In this document: piece after piece, positions 45,401 through 56,568 of the stretch | How positions within the stretch are numbered: the first letter of the stretch is position 1 | Layout of the letters: each line of letters starts with the position of its first letter | Origin: Pezicula radicicola | Lineage: Eukaryota > Ascomycota > Leotiomycetes > Helotiales > Dermateaceae | Direction: 5' to 3' | NCBI GenBank assembly: GCA_003008705.1 | Contig: PDUO01000026.1 | Coordinates: 1-64,000 of the forward strand | Length of the DNA: 64,000 bases | Made by a program: the position numbers and the translations under genes | Notes under the pieces: generated by a model | The model's database searches: none | The model's input: the letters and a program-made list of their open reading frames with translations, nothing else | What the model was told of the DNA's origin: nothing

Positions 45401-47615
45401 ACAATATGTCCATTCTCTGGGCGCAAACAGTTATATATCAGTTGCTGATATGCAGCGCGGTCAAAGTACGTGTCCCGATTGCACATCCAAACGGATACAG
45501 AAATATGATCCTGAATGAGACCTCGTAGGGGCTTTCCAGCTGTCGCAGATAAGTACTGATGATCGGTATCTGCAATCTGAAGTGCTTCAGCTCGCGCTAA
45601 TTCAGTCTGGGGAAAATGCATATTCATTTCATCACCATCGAAATCGGCGTTGTAAGTGTTACAGTTTGCGTAGTGCATTCGAATTGTTTTTTCTCCAGGT
45701 AAGACCCTCGCTCTGTGGCCCATGATTGAAGGTTTATGGAGAGTTGGTTGCCGATTCATCAGCACAACATCTCCATTAGTTAGATGCCGATGAACTTTCT
45801 TGTTGCGAGCACCACTGGCTGTACTATTAGACGATGCAAGAAGTTGATTTGCTAGGGCCAATCTTTCGTCTGGAGTTTTCATCCGCAGGCTAACCACCTG
45901 TCCGTTCTCATTCTCTATCGCTGCAGCACCAGGCCACTTTTCCATGCCATTGATTACTGCTTGTTGCATGTCTTTAAAATTGTGACTTGTCACCGGCTCC
46001 GGATACGTCAATTTCATTGCGAACACGGGCGGTACTCCGATTTCGTTTGTCTCGATGTTGGGATCTGGAGAGATAACACTGCGTGCAGCAAAGTTGACTC
46101 GCTTTCCCATCATGTTCTTCCGGAACAACCCCTCCTTCTTCTCGAGCTTTTGCTTGATCCCATCCTCGTTTTTCTTCCCTGCTGCGCCTTGAATGGGATT
46201 TCGGTCTCTATCTATCAGCGAGTTGACCAAATCTTGAAGGGCAACCCAACTCTCGTTGAGATCGTGGATATCTCTGCTCCGATACCGGCTTTCTCCAGCA
46301 GCTGCCTGGCCCGTTACTTCGTTGTATATCGTCGCAATTTGCTCAGCTCCTTTCAAAATATTCTTGTACAGCGTATTCTGTTGCGCCTCAGATATCTCAC
46401 CATCTCCAGTTTTTGCTTCTGGTCGATATTTGTTAGGCGGCACCAGCAGCGTTTGGATGAAGAACATCTCGGCTGTGACCTTTGCTGGTTTTTTGGCTGA
46501 TGATCGCGAATTGTAGATAAGAGACAATATTTCTTGCTCTTTTTCGAAGAGGAGTATCAAGCTCGACTTGACCTCTGTAGGCGTCATGAAACGATTTTGT
46601 GGAAGTGAGACCTTTGATTTCGATGCAGTTTTTGTCATTGTAGTCGTCTGTCCCATGACCACGTCTCCATCTCCGTCAAGTGACTCTCCTTCACCTTCCT
46701 CGTTGTCTTCATTCGAAGACGAATCCATATCACCGATACCCTCGTCGTATTCGGGTCCACTGGCCTTCTCCTTTTTATCTTGCTGCAGAATCTGGATAGC
46801 ATTAGAAGATTTGAAGTCCCCCTGGGCCATTTTCGCCTTCTCCTTCAGATTTAGAGGCTTCTCGAATATTTTGACATAGCGATCCTTGCGATACGTAGGT
46901 GAGATTCCCTGGCAATTTCCGCATGTCTTCCCTAATGTCATCGTTTTGATGAAATCCTTCACAACCGTTCGACGAGCCTCCGCAACACCTTCGTTTTTTT
47001 CCTTGTCCCATTCCCATGCAGATGTCTTTGCTTCCTTGATTTTCTGCTTCACAAAAATATTTCTCCGCCGTATAACAACATCCGCCTCGGATTCATCCTC
47101 AGAGTCACTTTTGTTCTCGTCGGCTGCCTTGTCCTGCGACACTTCAATATTATCTACCTCCTCCGCTGCCGTTAGTAGACCATGTTGTATCAGCCTCAGC
47201 TTGCACAAGTATCGGTTGACGTGTTTCCGCGATAACCTGAGATGGTGACAGTAGACACATTTTGCTCGTAGCAGCCGTAGTAACTGATCCATAAAGGTAG
47301 GATGATATACAGGAACCGGCAGGTCGATATGGCCGACATGGCCGGGGCAGGTGAAGGATGTTAGATTACATGTTGTGCAACTAAAAGTAGATTTAGTAAA
47401 TGCAAATTCACTTTTGAAGTCAATTGCACAAACCTTAGGTCGCCCCATGCCCCAAGAGCTGGATCATATAAGCCTCCTGGAACTGGATGTAAAAGGCTGT
47501 CGAATGTAAGAGGGTTCTCTATTCTTTTCACGGAAAGTGATTTGATCTCGGCGGGAGAAAGAAATGCGAAATCCACGCTGCCGATGGCAGATGCAACCGG
47601 CTGGGAGATATTCAT
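42421..47615 (-). CDS. RPA190: RNA polymerase I largest subunit (A190)
   Basis: Two exons: 47434-47615 and 42421-47380, with a 53-nt intron (47381-47433; donor AAG|GTTTGT, branch TTTACTAAAT, acceptor TTTTAG). The product is 1713 aa. It begins MNISQPVASAIGSVDF, as in yeast Rpa190, and the spliced junction restores ALGAWGDLSCTTCNL ahead of the clamp zinc site FTCPGHVGHIDLP. Further landmarks are MNRQPTLHKPSIMGHRARV, the catalytic Mg site NADFDGDEMN at about residue 638, and the bridge-helix region AMAGREGLIDTAVKTSRSGY. The C-terminal third has an acidic Pol I-specific insert, and the C-terminus is a run of Asp/Glu. It is the catalytic subunit for rRNA synthesis in the nucleolus. ATG at 47615 is preferred because of the yeast match. 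It is divergent from PRP3, 287 bp apart. Confidence 0.97.
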
Positions 47616-47902
47616 ATTGATCAATTGTTCAACCTTGAGTGGCGCATTACAATAGGAACTCCAAAGAGTCTCAGATCCAGTTGCGCAAAAATATTATAAT
47701 GCCGGCGCAGCTTCAGATTGGAGATGGTGAGCTTTTTTTTCTCGGTTCGGCGATTCGATAAGGGGAAAAACCTTTTCCCGGATCTTTAATCCCTACGCCG
47801 CTAAAATGGTAGTGTCGATGCGCCAGACAACTCAACTCTCCTCCTCCTTCTTGCACAAAACTACACGTACATATCAGCCCGATCAACAAGCACGAAGCCA
47901 TT
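47616..47902. promoter_or_regulatory. Shared 287-bp divergent promoter of RPA190 and PRP3
   Basis: The two start codons face away from each other across only 287 bp, so both promoters and 5' leaders must lie here. No specific factor site could be identified with confidence. Confidence 0.6.
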
Positions 47903-49426
47903 ATGGATCGAGGAAAAGCCTCGCCGATTCTGTCGCCCCGTCAGGATTCGTCCAGCCGTGTCGGGAAACCAGAGTCTGCGGCAGAGAAGCTTGCAGCCTT
48001 GAAAGCCCGAGTCGCAGCAGCCGTTGGTAACAGTAAAGCCAAGGGGGGCTTGAATGTTGGATTAAACCCGGTACTGGCCAGAGGTGGATTGAAGGTCGAT
48101 TTACATCCAGCGCTGCAGGGCCTCGGCCAAGGTCAATACAATGCTTCGAAGACTGTCGCCCCAAAGTTCGCGACCAGCATCGGCAATGCTCGTCCCCAGC
48201 CTGAGAAAGCAGCTGCTAAGCCTAAGAAACAGCTAGATTTGGCGGGTCCGGTGACGGAGGATGTACGAAATAACCCTTATTTCGATATGAGTTTGGGGGG
48301 ACAGACAGCGACACCAAAGAATCGGCATTCAAGACAATTGGTGTTCAATCAAAAGGGCAAATATATCCAGCAAGCCAATGCGCTCCGAAGACAAGCTGCC
48401 CTCGAGGCAATGAAGAAGCGGATCGCAGAGTCTTCACGAAAAATTGGTATTGACGAGGACCTGGACACTGAAAAGAACTACTTGGTTGAAGCGCCACCTA
48501 ATATCGAATGGTGGGATGAAGGGCTAGTAGATGGCAAAAATTATGATCAGATCTCCGACCCAAAAGTTCTCAAAATCGACACTGTCGACTCCATAATCAC
48601 TCAGTATATCCAACACCCAGTTCTCTTAGAACCCCCACAGGAAAAGAATATGCCCGCCCCTAAACCCATGTTCCTTACAGCCAAAGAACAGGCCAAGCTC
48701 CGACGTCAGCGCCGAATGGCTGACCTGAAAGAACAGCAAGCCAAGATCCGCCTTGGACTTGAGCCTGCGCCTCCGCCTAAAGTAAAGAAAGGAAACCTCA
48801 TGCGAGTCTTGGGTGAAGAAGCTGTAAAGGATCCAACGGCCGTCGAAGCACGTGTTAACCGGGAAATCGCTGCTCGGCACCAGACACATGTTGAGATGAA
48901 TGAGGAACGTAAACTGACAAAGGAGCAACGGCACGAGAAGCTCGCATTAAACCAAGAGAAAGACGCAGCTAAGGGGATCCACCTCATGGTTTTCAAAATT
49001 GATAATCTAGCCAACGGAAGCCATCGTTTCAAGATTGGGAAAAATGCTGAGCAGATGGCACTGACAGGAATCTGTATCATGCATCCAAGATTCAACCTGG
49101 TAATTGTTGAGGGTGGTGAGCATAGTATTCGGCAATACCGAAAGTTGATGCTTCAGCGTATTGATTGGACAGAAAACTCGCCCACACGGGTCAAGGAAGG
49201 CACGAAGCAGGAAGCTTTAGCAAATTGGTTGAAGGCAGAGGATGAAAAGGGCGAACTGAAAGATATGACACTAAATAAGTGTACATTGGTATTTGAGGGA
49301 GAAGAGAAAACTAGGATGTTTAGGAAGTGGGGTAGTAAGGTATGTGAGACAGATAGCGCAGCACGGGACGCACTTTCAAGAGCAAAGATGGAGAACTTCT
49401 GGGCTCTAGCGAAGAGCATGAGCTAG
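47903..49426 (+). CDS. PRP3: U4/U6 small nuclear ribonucleoprotein Prp3
   Basis: A single-exon ORF of 507 aa with ATG at 47903. The central part has the PRP3 domain: NPYFDMSLGG, FNQKGKYIQQANALRRQAAL, IEWWDEGLVDGKNYD and ITQYIQHPVLLEPP. The C-terminal 130 residues form the DUF1115-type domain with AKGIHLMVFKIDNLANGSHR, IMHPRFNLVIVEGG and a KWGSKVCETDSAARD end. Prp3 binds U4/U6 snRNA and belongs to the U4/U6.U5 tri-snRNP of the spliceosome. The length is close to yeast Prp3 (469) and shorter than human PRPF3 (683). The N-terminal 80 residues are low-complexity. Annotated relatives can have longer N-termini, but the 287-bp spacing to RPA190 leaves little room for an upstream exon. Confidence 0.93.
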   Translation: MDRGKASPILSPRQDSSSRVGKPESAAEKLAALKARVAAAVGNSKAKGGLNVGLNPVLARGGLKVDLHPALQGLGQGQYNASKTVAPKFATSIGNARPQPEKAAAKPKKQLDLAGPVTEDVRNNPYFDMSLGGQTATPKNRHSRQLVFNQKGKYIQQANALRRQAALEAMKKRIAESSRKIGIDEDLDTEKNYLVEAPPNIEWWDEGLVDGKNYDQISDPKVLKIDTVDSIITQYIQHPVLLEPPQEKNMPAPKPMFLTAKEQAKLRRQRRMADLKEQQAKIRLGLEPAPPPKVKKGNLMRVLGEEAVKDPTAVEARVNREIAARHQTHVEMNEERKLTKEQRHEKLALNQEKDAAKGIHLMVFKIDNLANGSHRFKIGKNAEQMALTGICIMHPRFNLVIVEGGEHSIRQYRKLMLQRIDWTENSPTRVKEGTKQEALANWLKAEDEKGELKDMTLNKCTLVFEGEEKTRMFRKWGSKVCETDSAARDALSRAKMENFWALAKSMS

Positions 49427-50016
49427 GTGATTAGAAAGCCTGCTTCTGTAGAAGGTCAGTTCAGTATATCAGCTTGTAACGATAGTCAATAACTGATACC
49501 GAAGAAAGTAACGTCCTTCATGGACCTCTAGCATTTGATTTGTTGTGGCACCCTAATCATTCATACTCGAATCCTAGAGCTAACTCATAGTACCGAATCC
49601 CAACACCACGAACAACTTTTAACAGACCGCTAGGTAGGTCTCTGTAATTTCAGTAGGGGCCTGCTTCCAAAGGCTTCTTTTACCGTACTTACTGCTTCTC
49701 TTTATCGTTTCGTCAATATGTTACACCTCCATGGCCACAGGTTTGGATTATTTAAATGGCAGATATCCTGTCCAAGGACTCTCATCATCTTCAGGTTATC
49801 ACCTGCATAGCAATAGTCAGGAACGCGGAACTCGAGCCAATTTTCCGCATATAATTTGAGGCACATACATCGGCAGGCTTTGAAATACCTACAGTCAAGT
49901 TTACCCTTACAAAGATTCATGGTAGCTATATTCTGAAGGTATAGATCTACCAGAAAATCTATATTGTAGTAAAGCCATACGCTAAAGCGTTGTGCTAATA
50001 TTAGGGAACTGCTTAA
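49427..50016. other. Intergenic DNA with a short segment shared with the 8.2-kb region
   Basis: Contains the PRP3 3' region and, at 49840-49885, a 45-bp segment nearly matching 8172-8216 (ATAATTTGAGGCACATACAT, then CGGCAGGCTTTGAAA). On the minus strand 49702-49960 is open and reads YFKACRCMCLKLYAENWLEF; the 8.2-kb copy reads FKAYLCMCLELYTEN. The substitutions keep most of the peptide, so this may be a remnant of a gene or element. It is not recognised. Confidence 0.4.
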
Positions 50017-50513
50017 GGGCCTGTTTGGCACAAGGCCTCCAGACGCCATATGGGTCTGTGCCTCCAGACCATATGGAGGCACGGGCCGACATTACTATTT
50101 GACTGTTTGGCAACAACCTCCAACTATAATTTCTAGATTATATACCTCCAGATGTCTCCAGATGCTTTACACCAAAATAAGACAAAATGTAGCTTAATTT
50201 CATCTAGAGACGTCTGGACCCTATAGCCTCCATTTGCCAAGCTCTAGATTAAATACTACCCTATATTTATAGGGTCTAAAGCCTATACATATAAAGTAAA
50301 AAAAAAAAATTAGGGCTCCTTTTTTTCTTAGGTATCTAATACCCTATAAATACAGGCTTTACTCCCTATAATTAATTCGGGGCGCCTCGGTATTAAAAAG
50401 CTATTTTCTATCTAGTCTAGCTCAATTCCATCTAGTCTGGCTCAATTCCATATGGGCCCGTGCCTCTAGATAATATTTCATCTGGCGTCTGGAGGGTTGT
50501 GCCAAACAGGCCC
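50017..50513. mobile_element. 497-bp MITE with GGGCCTGTTTGGC termini and TAA target duplication
   Basis: The left end GGGCCTGTTTGGCACAA (50017) is the reverse complement of the right end TTGTGCCAAACAGGCCC (ending 50513). Both are flanked by TAA (50014-50016 and 50514-50516). Three-base TTA/TAA duplications with GGCC-type ends are typical of PIF/Harbinger (Tourist-like) MITEs. Subterminal repeats of CCATATGG and GGCACGGGCC form nested inverted repeats. There is no coding capacity. A truncated relative lies at 7643-7735. Confidence 0.85.
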
Positions 50514-51719
50514 TAAGTACAATCAAGAGTCTACATAAAAGTAATTATTGTCCTAGCGCCTGCCTCGAAAGAAATACTAATTACAGTGCAGCCAATATTC
50601 CTGCAGAAGTGAATCATAGAAAAGTATTACTGTAAGAGACCCTGATGGGGCTGGTAGCTCCAATGCTCCTGGCTGGCCAATATAGAATCTGTAGGTTTAC
50701 TTTCTGCTGCATGCAGCACGCCGTTAATATCCTAGCTCATATCTTGGCTTCATTGATTGGCTATAAATCTTAGCTTCATTTGTTGGCTATAATCTTGAGG
50801 TGAGTTGAACAGCACAAAAGGGGGTGACGGTAATCAAAGAACACCCTCACACCTTAGCAGACTTTAGCTGCGTTCCTTAATTACTTCCACCCCATTTTGT
50901 ACCTCTTCTACCCTCTTGTTTAAATGTTTTTTTTTAACTATTACTAGGCTTTAAAAAATAACATTTAAACCGGGGGGGATATAGTAAGAAGCATAAGGCA
51001 GGGAAGCCTGTCATCACTTCCGGCACGAATGAAACACAACCAAACCAGACCAACCAATGCATTGTGATAAGCCCACGACTATCTCTCTATCCCCAGCTTG
51101 ACCCCGCCCGCAGATGCGTGCGCTAAAGATTAAACTAGACTGTATCAGTATCAGATCAGACTTCGCAATCGGGGCACCTTTCTTTCTTCTTTCTTTCTTC
51201 TCACCAAATTTGGCATCTCACCTCCTTCTCCTCCTCCTCTTCCTCATCCCATTGCCTGTGTTGCGTTACGCAGTGTATCCCCACGTATCCTCACGCGTCC
51301 GAGGTTGGCGTTCAGGTTGGAATCGGCTGACAGCAGAGCTTATCATTACCCCAGTCACTTGGCCTGATAAGCCTCAATCCAGAGTTGGACGAGCGCCCTG
51401 CATCCTTAGATTTGGATTTGTAGATGTATGTCGGCAAAGCCCTTCAAATACCAGCAGCAAACGCGAAAGGCTGACTCGGGGGCACCGTTGCAGTGCTTGA
51501 GCGAGGCGTTGTTCTGAAGTCCTCATTCCACCCACGTCCTCACACGACACCCTCCCTTATCGCCAGACTTGCAGCTAACAGTCGCTCCTCGCTGAGATTC
51601 ACATTCCTGGATACGTTGCCCAGTTACAAGTGGCAACTTAATCTTGTCTTCACACATGCTGTGAGGATCTACGTATTGGACTTCCCCGCATTGCACTTGC
51701 AATTGCTTCCATTCACACC
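50514..51719. other. Intergenic region and probable leader of the PPS1-like gene
   Basis: No gene is supported. There is a short direct repeat GCTTCATTGATTGGCTATAA / GCTTCATTTGTTGGCTATAA at about 50749-50795 and a pyrimidine-rich stretch at 51178-51250. Pyrimidine-rich tracts often precede transcription starts in filamentous fungi, and this one probably belongs to the downstream gene. Short plus-strand frames at 51114-51500 and 51493-51732 show no recognisable protein. Confidence 0.45.
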
Positions 51720-53892
51720 ATGGCGACCATAGCTCTACCACGCCCGGCTGTGATGAGTCGACCACGTTCTTCTTCCCCACGTCCCTTCTCGCATGGACTC
51801 GGACTTGATAATATAAACACTTCGGCAGCATGTCCAATACCTATTCCAAACAAGACAATCCCATACTGTCCTCCGGGCCCTGTACCGGTCGAGAAACCAG
51901 ATACTCCTCCGCAATCTCCGCCTTCGAAAGAGCTCTCTCTCACGTCACAGTCCCTTCTCTATCCTCCCGATAATTACAATAAAAGACTTCTTGGGGCCTC
52001 TTCCACCGTATACGAGATTGATGCTTCAGGTGTAGCAGCTGCTATTGATCATCTAGCAAAACAGCCTCTGCCCGACCCAGTCCAGGTCTTTCCATGGTTT
52101 CACGGCCTACATCCTCAGAACCAGATCCAACAGGCATTTTTTATTGCAAGGCGAAGGACATTACGCAAGACCCCTAAATGCTGGAGGGGTATCACAATTG
52201 TCAAAGCGGGAGGGGACCTGAGTTGCTCGAGGCTGAAGGGTGCAATCGCACCAGAAGAATTTTTACAGTTTGGTGCCACGACAGAATTTAAAGAAGTGGA
52301 TCCCAAAGAAGGCTTTTCCGTTCGAAATTTTCAGATACAAGCGGCTAAATCAGCTATGGTTTCGGACATCATAGTTTATGGCGATGATGAGATGGAAGTG
52401 CGGAAATTGGCCCGGGACATCACTGCCGCACAGCGGACCTGGAGGGAAAGTCATGTCAGCCAGGGGCATGAATTGCCATATTACAACACATTCATGTGTT
52501 TAAGCCCCTTCAACGAATTTGTTGAGAAATATCCGGAGATTGTGTCTAGTGACAACGCAGGTCAAATGACCGGCAAAGTCTTGGACTTCTTTCATCAAGA
52601 GAGAGTTGAAATGTGTACGATGACCAAGGCTTCAGAGATAGATCATAACGTCTGGCTGGGACCTACGCCAGACCCAATGATCGATCCATCTTTACTCCCC
52701 GTCGACGAGAAGTTTGATATCCTAATTGAGTGCAGTGATATGGGACGCCTGAACCCTTCCCTTCTCCAATCCATTGCTGAGGATACGGAGGATACCGAGA
52801 ACCCTTCCGACCAACCCGCATATCTCGAGTTCCCATCCTCGGGTAGCATTATGCCACCCACTTGGTCCCATAATGAGGCTGATGGCATTCTCGAAACTTG
52901 CAAGTGGATCCACAGTCTCTCTCACGGAAGCCTTCCAGCTTCAACTCTTTCTCTAGAGGCTGACGCCGAAGGGGATTCTCCCATGCCCTTCTCGTCGGAG
53001 CCACCTTCAAAAATCCGTGAGAGGAAGATATTGATTCATTGCACCGATGGCTATACAGAGTCAACTCTTCTTGCCCTAGCTTACTATACTTATGTAACTG
53101 GTAAACCTATACCCACTGCATGGCTCGACTTGCATGTGCAAAAGCACCGAAACTTCTTCGCCTATCCCTCAGACGTGGCTCTCCTCACATCAATTGCACC
53201 ACGACTACTCACCGAATCCCCAGTACATAAAGACAATAGTCTCCTAGAGATAACGGATCTAGTGAGAGAAGAGCCAGAATGGATTCGGAATATGGATGGA
53301 AGTCTTCCTAGCCGAGTTACTGATTACATGTACCTGGGAAATCTGGGACACGCAAATAATCCAGATTTGTTGAGAGAGATGGGTATCGGCCAGATTCTAA
53401 GTGTTGGTGAGACAGCCGCATGGCGTGACGGAGAGATGGGAAAATGGGGTGCAGATAACGTGATGGTCGTGCAAAGAGTTCAAGATAATGGTGTTGATCC
53501 ATTGACGGATGAATTTGAGCGCTGCCTGGGATTTATTGGTATGGTCATCCTATCAAAAGAATAACTTGCATCGCGCTAACATCGAAGTAGATCGTGGAAA
53601 GGCCAATGGCACAGCAACTCTTGTCCATTGCCGAGTTGGTGTCTCTCGGAGTGCAACGATCTGCATCGCCGAAGTCATGAGAACTACTGGGCTCTCCTTT
53701 CCTCGTGCATATTGCTTCGTGCGTGCCCGACGACTGAATGTCATCATACAACCACATCTACGCTTCTCCTACGAGCTTCTCAAATGGGAGGAGAAACTCA
53801 AGATTGAGCAGAGCGGTGGCTTTAAAAGAGAACTGGAATGGCCCGACATCGCGAGAGAGATTGCGGCTATGAACCGACCATACGCGAGATGA
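51720..53892 (+). CDS. PPS1: Pps1-like dual-specificity protein phosphatase
   Basis: Two exons, 51720-53538 and 53591-53892, with a 52-nt intron (donor GTATGG, branch GCTAAC, acceptor AAGTAG). Splicing gives CLGFIDRGKANGTATLVHCR and 706 aa. The catalytic signature HCRVGVSRSAT (Cys about 620, Arg about 626) is the CX5R loop of dual-specificity phosphatases, followed by YCFVRARRLNVIIQPHLRF, the usual DSP tail. The long N-terminal region (NTFMCLSPFNEFVEKYPEIV, MTKASEIDHNVWLGPT) is typical of the fungal Pps1 family, in which yeast Pps1 (807 aa) has a role in S-phase control. An inactive phosphatase-like lobe is likely around residues 430-480 (RKILIHCTDGYTES), where HC is followed by TDGYTES and the loop Arg is missing. 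Substrates are unknown. Confidence 0.9.
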
Positions 53893-54678
53893 TATATTTT
53901 TTTTTTCTTTCCTGGGAATGTCGCCAGAGCAATTTTTATGACGATTGACGAACATGGTTCCTGCATTTTATGATACAATATCTTTTCAGTTATTTTCTCG
54001 TACTTTTCCATTCTTTGATAGCGATTTGTTTGTCTTTCTAGCGAGGTTTAGGCTCAGGTAGCCATGGATGGGCTGGGAATCTTCTGCCGAGATCTATTGG
54101 TCTTGGGGTATGGACTAGGGGAATGTGTTACGAACTGGAACTGGAACTGTATGTTGCATGTCATATATGGATGCAAGGATGCAAGGGCGCAGAAAACAGA
54201 TCGTAAGACGCACCAGGCGGGGTGTTGGACTATGGTTTGATTTTGGAGCCATTTGGCGATTGGGGTTTTCTTAAGAGAGGACTTTTGATAACATGAGGTA
54301 TGAGATAGTTGAGTACTAAGAGATGGGAATTTGAGGGCGATTTTGTGGTCCACTATCTTTTAAATATGACGGGGCGAATGGAGAAAAGAAGTTTTGGGTG
54401 CTCATTGGAGAAACGAGTAACGAGTAACGAGTCTTATCTTGAGAGTGGATGTTAAGTGATATGTAAATATATTTTCCACGAGGCCTACTCACCAGCCTGC
54501 TTGGTGCTTGAGTGGCCTTGGTCGGCTTTGAATTGGCTTAGTCAGCATCGCCTCCAATCTCGCGTCCAGTAGGTAGTCGGCAGAAAATCGCGTCCCATCC
54601 TGCCTTACCCACAATTGCAGCAACTATAAATTTCTCTCGCTCTCCCCTTCCCTCCCTCTCTCTCTCTCTCTCTCCACC
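53893..54678. other. Intergenic region between PPS1 and ELC1 genes
   Basis: Contains the 3' region of the phosphatase gene and the promoter of the elongin C gene. A CT run lies at about 54641-54673, directly before the elongin C ATG. No other gene is visible. Confidence 0.5.
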
Positions 54679-55385
54679 ATGGCCTCTTCCACCGAGAGCA
54701 AATATGTAACTCTCGTCTCCAACGATGGCTTTGAGTTCGTTGTCTTGCGCGAGGCTGCTTGCTGGAGCGGCGTTATTAAGAGGGGCTTAGATCCTAAGAG
54801 TTTGTTATCCCGCTCCTCAATCGCGAAGGATTGACTCATGCTGCCCAGGTGGTTTTGCTGAGGCACATTCTGGACGAATCTCTTTTGACGATATCAAGTC
54901 AGTATTCATTTTACTACGTCCAGCTGCTACGAATAGTCTGTCGAGAAGGTGAGCTGGTTAGGGCTGGTGAAGGAGAGTAGCCAGCAACCAGCAGTCAGTG
55001 ATGAAGACAAAAAGCATATCTGTTGACAGAACCTTCTTTGAATCTCCAAAAAAGAGCGAAGTAGTGGTTCTGCATGACGCTTTTACACTTGATCTGAGAC
55101 ATAGCACCCAGTCTCCGGCCCTTCTTCAACCTGTTTATACATGGCTTCCAGCGTTGGAGCCCGGATAGCTAATGAATACATCATAGTGGCATTGTACTAG
55201 AAAAGGTTACCGAATACTTCTATTACAACTACAAGAATAGGAACCGAGAGGATGTTCCCGATATGGAGATTCCGCCTGAGCTGTGCTTGGAGCTATTGAT
55301 GGCGGCAGACTTCCTGGATGGTGAGATTCTCTTCACCACCCTTTCCCTGCTGAAGATAGGGTTGCTGATTATGATTGTAGCATGA
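54679..55385 (+). CDS. ELC1: Elongin C (SKP1/BTB-fold adaptor)
   Basis: The gene is split into four exons: 54679-54799, 54849-54897, 55187-55320 and 55381-55385. Introns of 49, 289 and 60 nt all have GT-AG ends. The spliced product has 102 aa, with MASSTESKYVTLVSNDGFEF at the start, LDPKSGFAEAHSGRISFDDI across the first junction, NGIVLEKVTEYFYYNYKNRN and LCLELLMAADFLDA at the end. The order and length match elongin C (yeast Elc1 99 aa, human 112 aa), a BTB/POZ-fold adaptor of cullin-type ubiquitin ligases and of the elongin complex. The last exon supplies only CA plus the stop TGA. Trp29 stands where a small or aliphatic residue is usual. The joined frame and phase consistency make the model strong. 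Confidence 0.9.
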
Positions 55386-56568
55386 CTGTACGATAATGCC
55401 AATTTACAAGAACGATACACATAACGGCGTTAGAGAGAGACGGGTCGGATTTGCATGGGATGGACTGGGCTGGCTAGCCTCAGAGGTGTACAAGGCGTCC
55501 TCCGATTGTTCTCAATCGAGATTCGACATGACGCGGTACGATACGATCTCAACAACAAACAATGCTTTCTTCTGCTACCTGCTCTGTGAGCTATGCCGTA
55601 CGTCCAATGATCGGAAGTGACATGTTACCCACCCTAAGCATATGCATTCTTACCCTCTCTGCCACAAGACGCCTGTGTAGCTCAGCTCCGGGTATCCTGC
55701 TGGTTTGAGTTCAACCTATGGGATGAATGTCTAATATGTGGTGGAAGAGCTATTTTTGAAAGTCCTTTGTTCAGTTGTATTCAGCTCCTTACTTTTCATG
55801 AGGATGTGGCTTAACACAAGGGGCATATATCAAGATAATATGTGCTTTCGTTGTAAATCTGGTTTGTTCTCTGCACACGCAGCTTTATGGCAGGTAGGTA
55901 CTGGTTAGAGCAGAGAAAAGTGTCTTTGTCTTGTCCTCTTGAACAGTGAGCGGAGGCACCGAAATGGGACTGCGGGTGCTCCGCTTTAGCAAATCCAAGA
56001 CTTGACGGGTTCATCCAATACTCACATACTGCAAGTGGATTCAAAGTTCAGCCGCAACATACTGTAAGGGCTAGAAGGCTCGGTACGAGTTATAGAAGGT
56101 ATTCCTGGTTAGACGACTTGCAAAGCGTAGGTCTTGTTTCTTTTTCTGGGATCCTAACATATTGCTCTCTGTAGCAGGATAACATGACATATCTGGCCAT
56201 CAATCTTTGCACAATCTGAAAGCAACGGCCGTGGCTTCTTTGGCTTTGTCGGTGCCGAGGCGGCTCAACACAGTAGTCGGGAAACTAAACCCCCACCTTC
56301 AATCGACCGGGAGAAAGTCCATCATACCCACTGCGGCCAACAACAACAACAATGATAAGTTCACAGCACGCCACTCTACGATAACGGCTCTACTTTTGCT
56401 TCCGTTGGAAATCTACTTTATACCATTGCAGGAGTTTTTCTTTCCCGTGTACAAGTACATTATTGTATCTCATACCTTCCCTCCATCTGCTCCAACTACC
56501 CACCAGACCTACCTACCTACCTACCACTTGTTCGACCTATACAATACCGTCACGTGGCTGGTTTCAAG
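55386..56568. other. Intergenic region
   Basis: No gene is supported. Short frames at 55811-56044 (minus) and 56207-56683 (plus, in another frame and overlapping the amidase) look like chance. A CTAC tract lies at about 56509-56523 in the probable amidase leader. Confidence 0.5.

Noticed and set aside
55672..55730. tRNA-like stretch (TAGCTCAG followed by GGTTTGAGTTCAA)
   Set aside because: The acceptor, anticodon and T arms do not pair into a cloverleaf.
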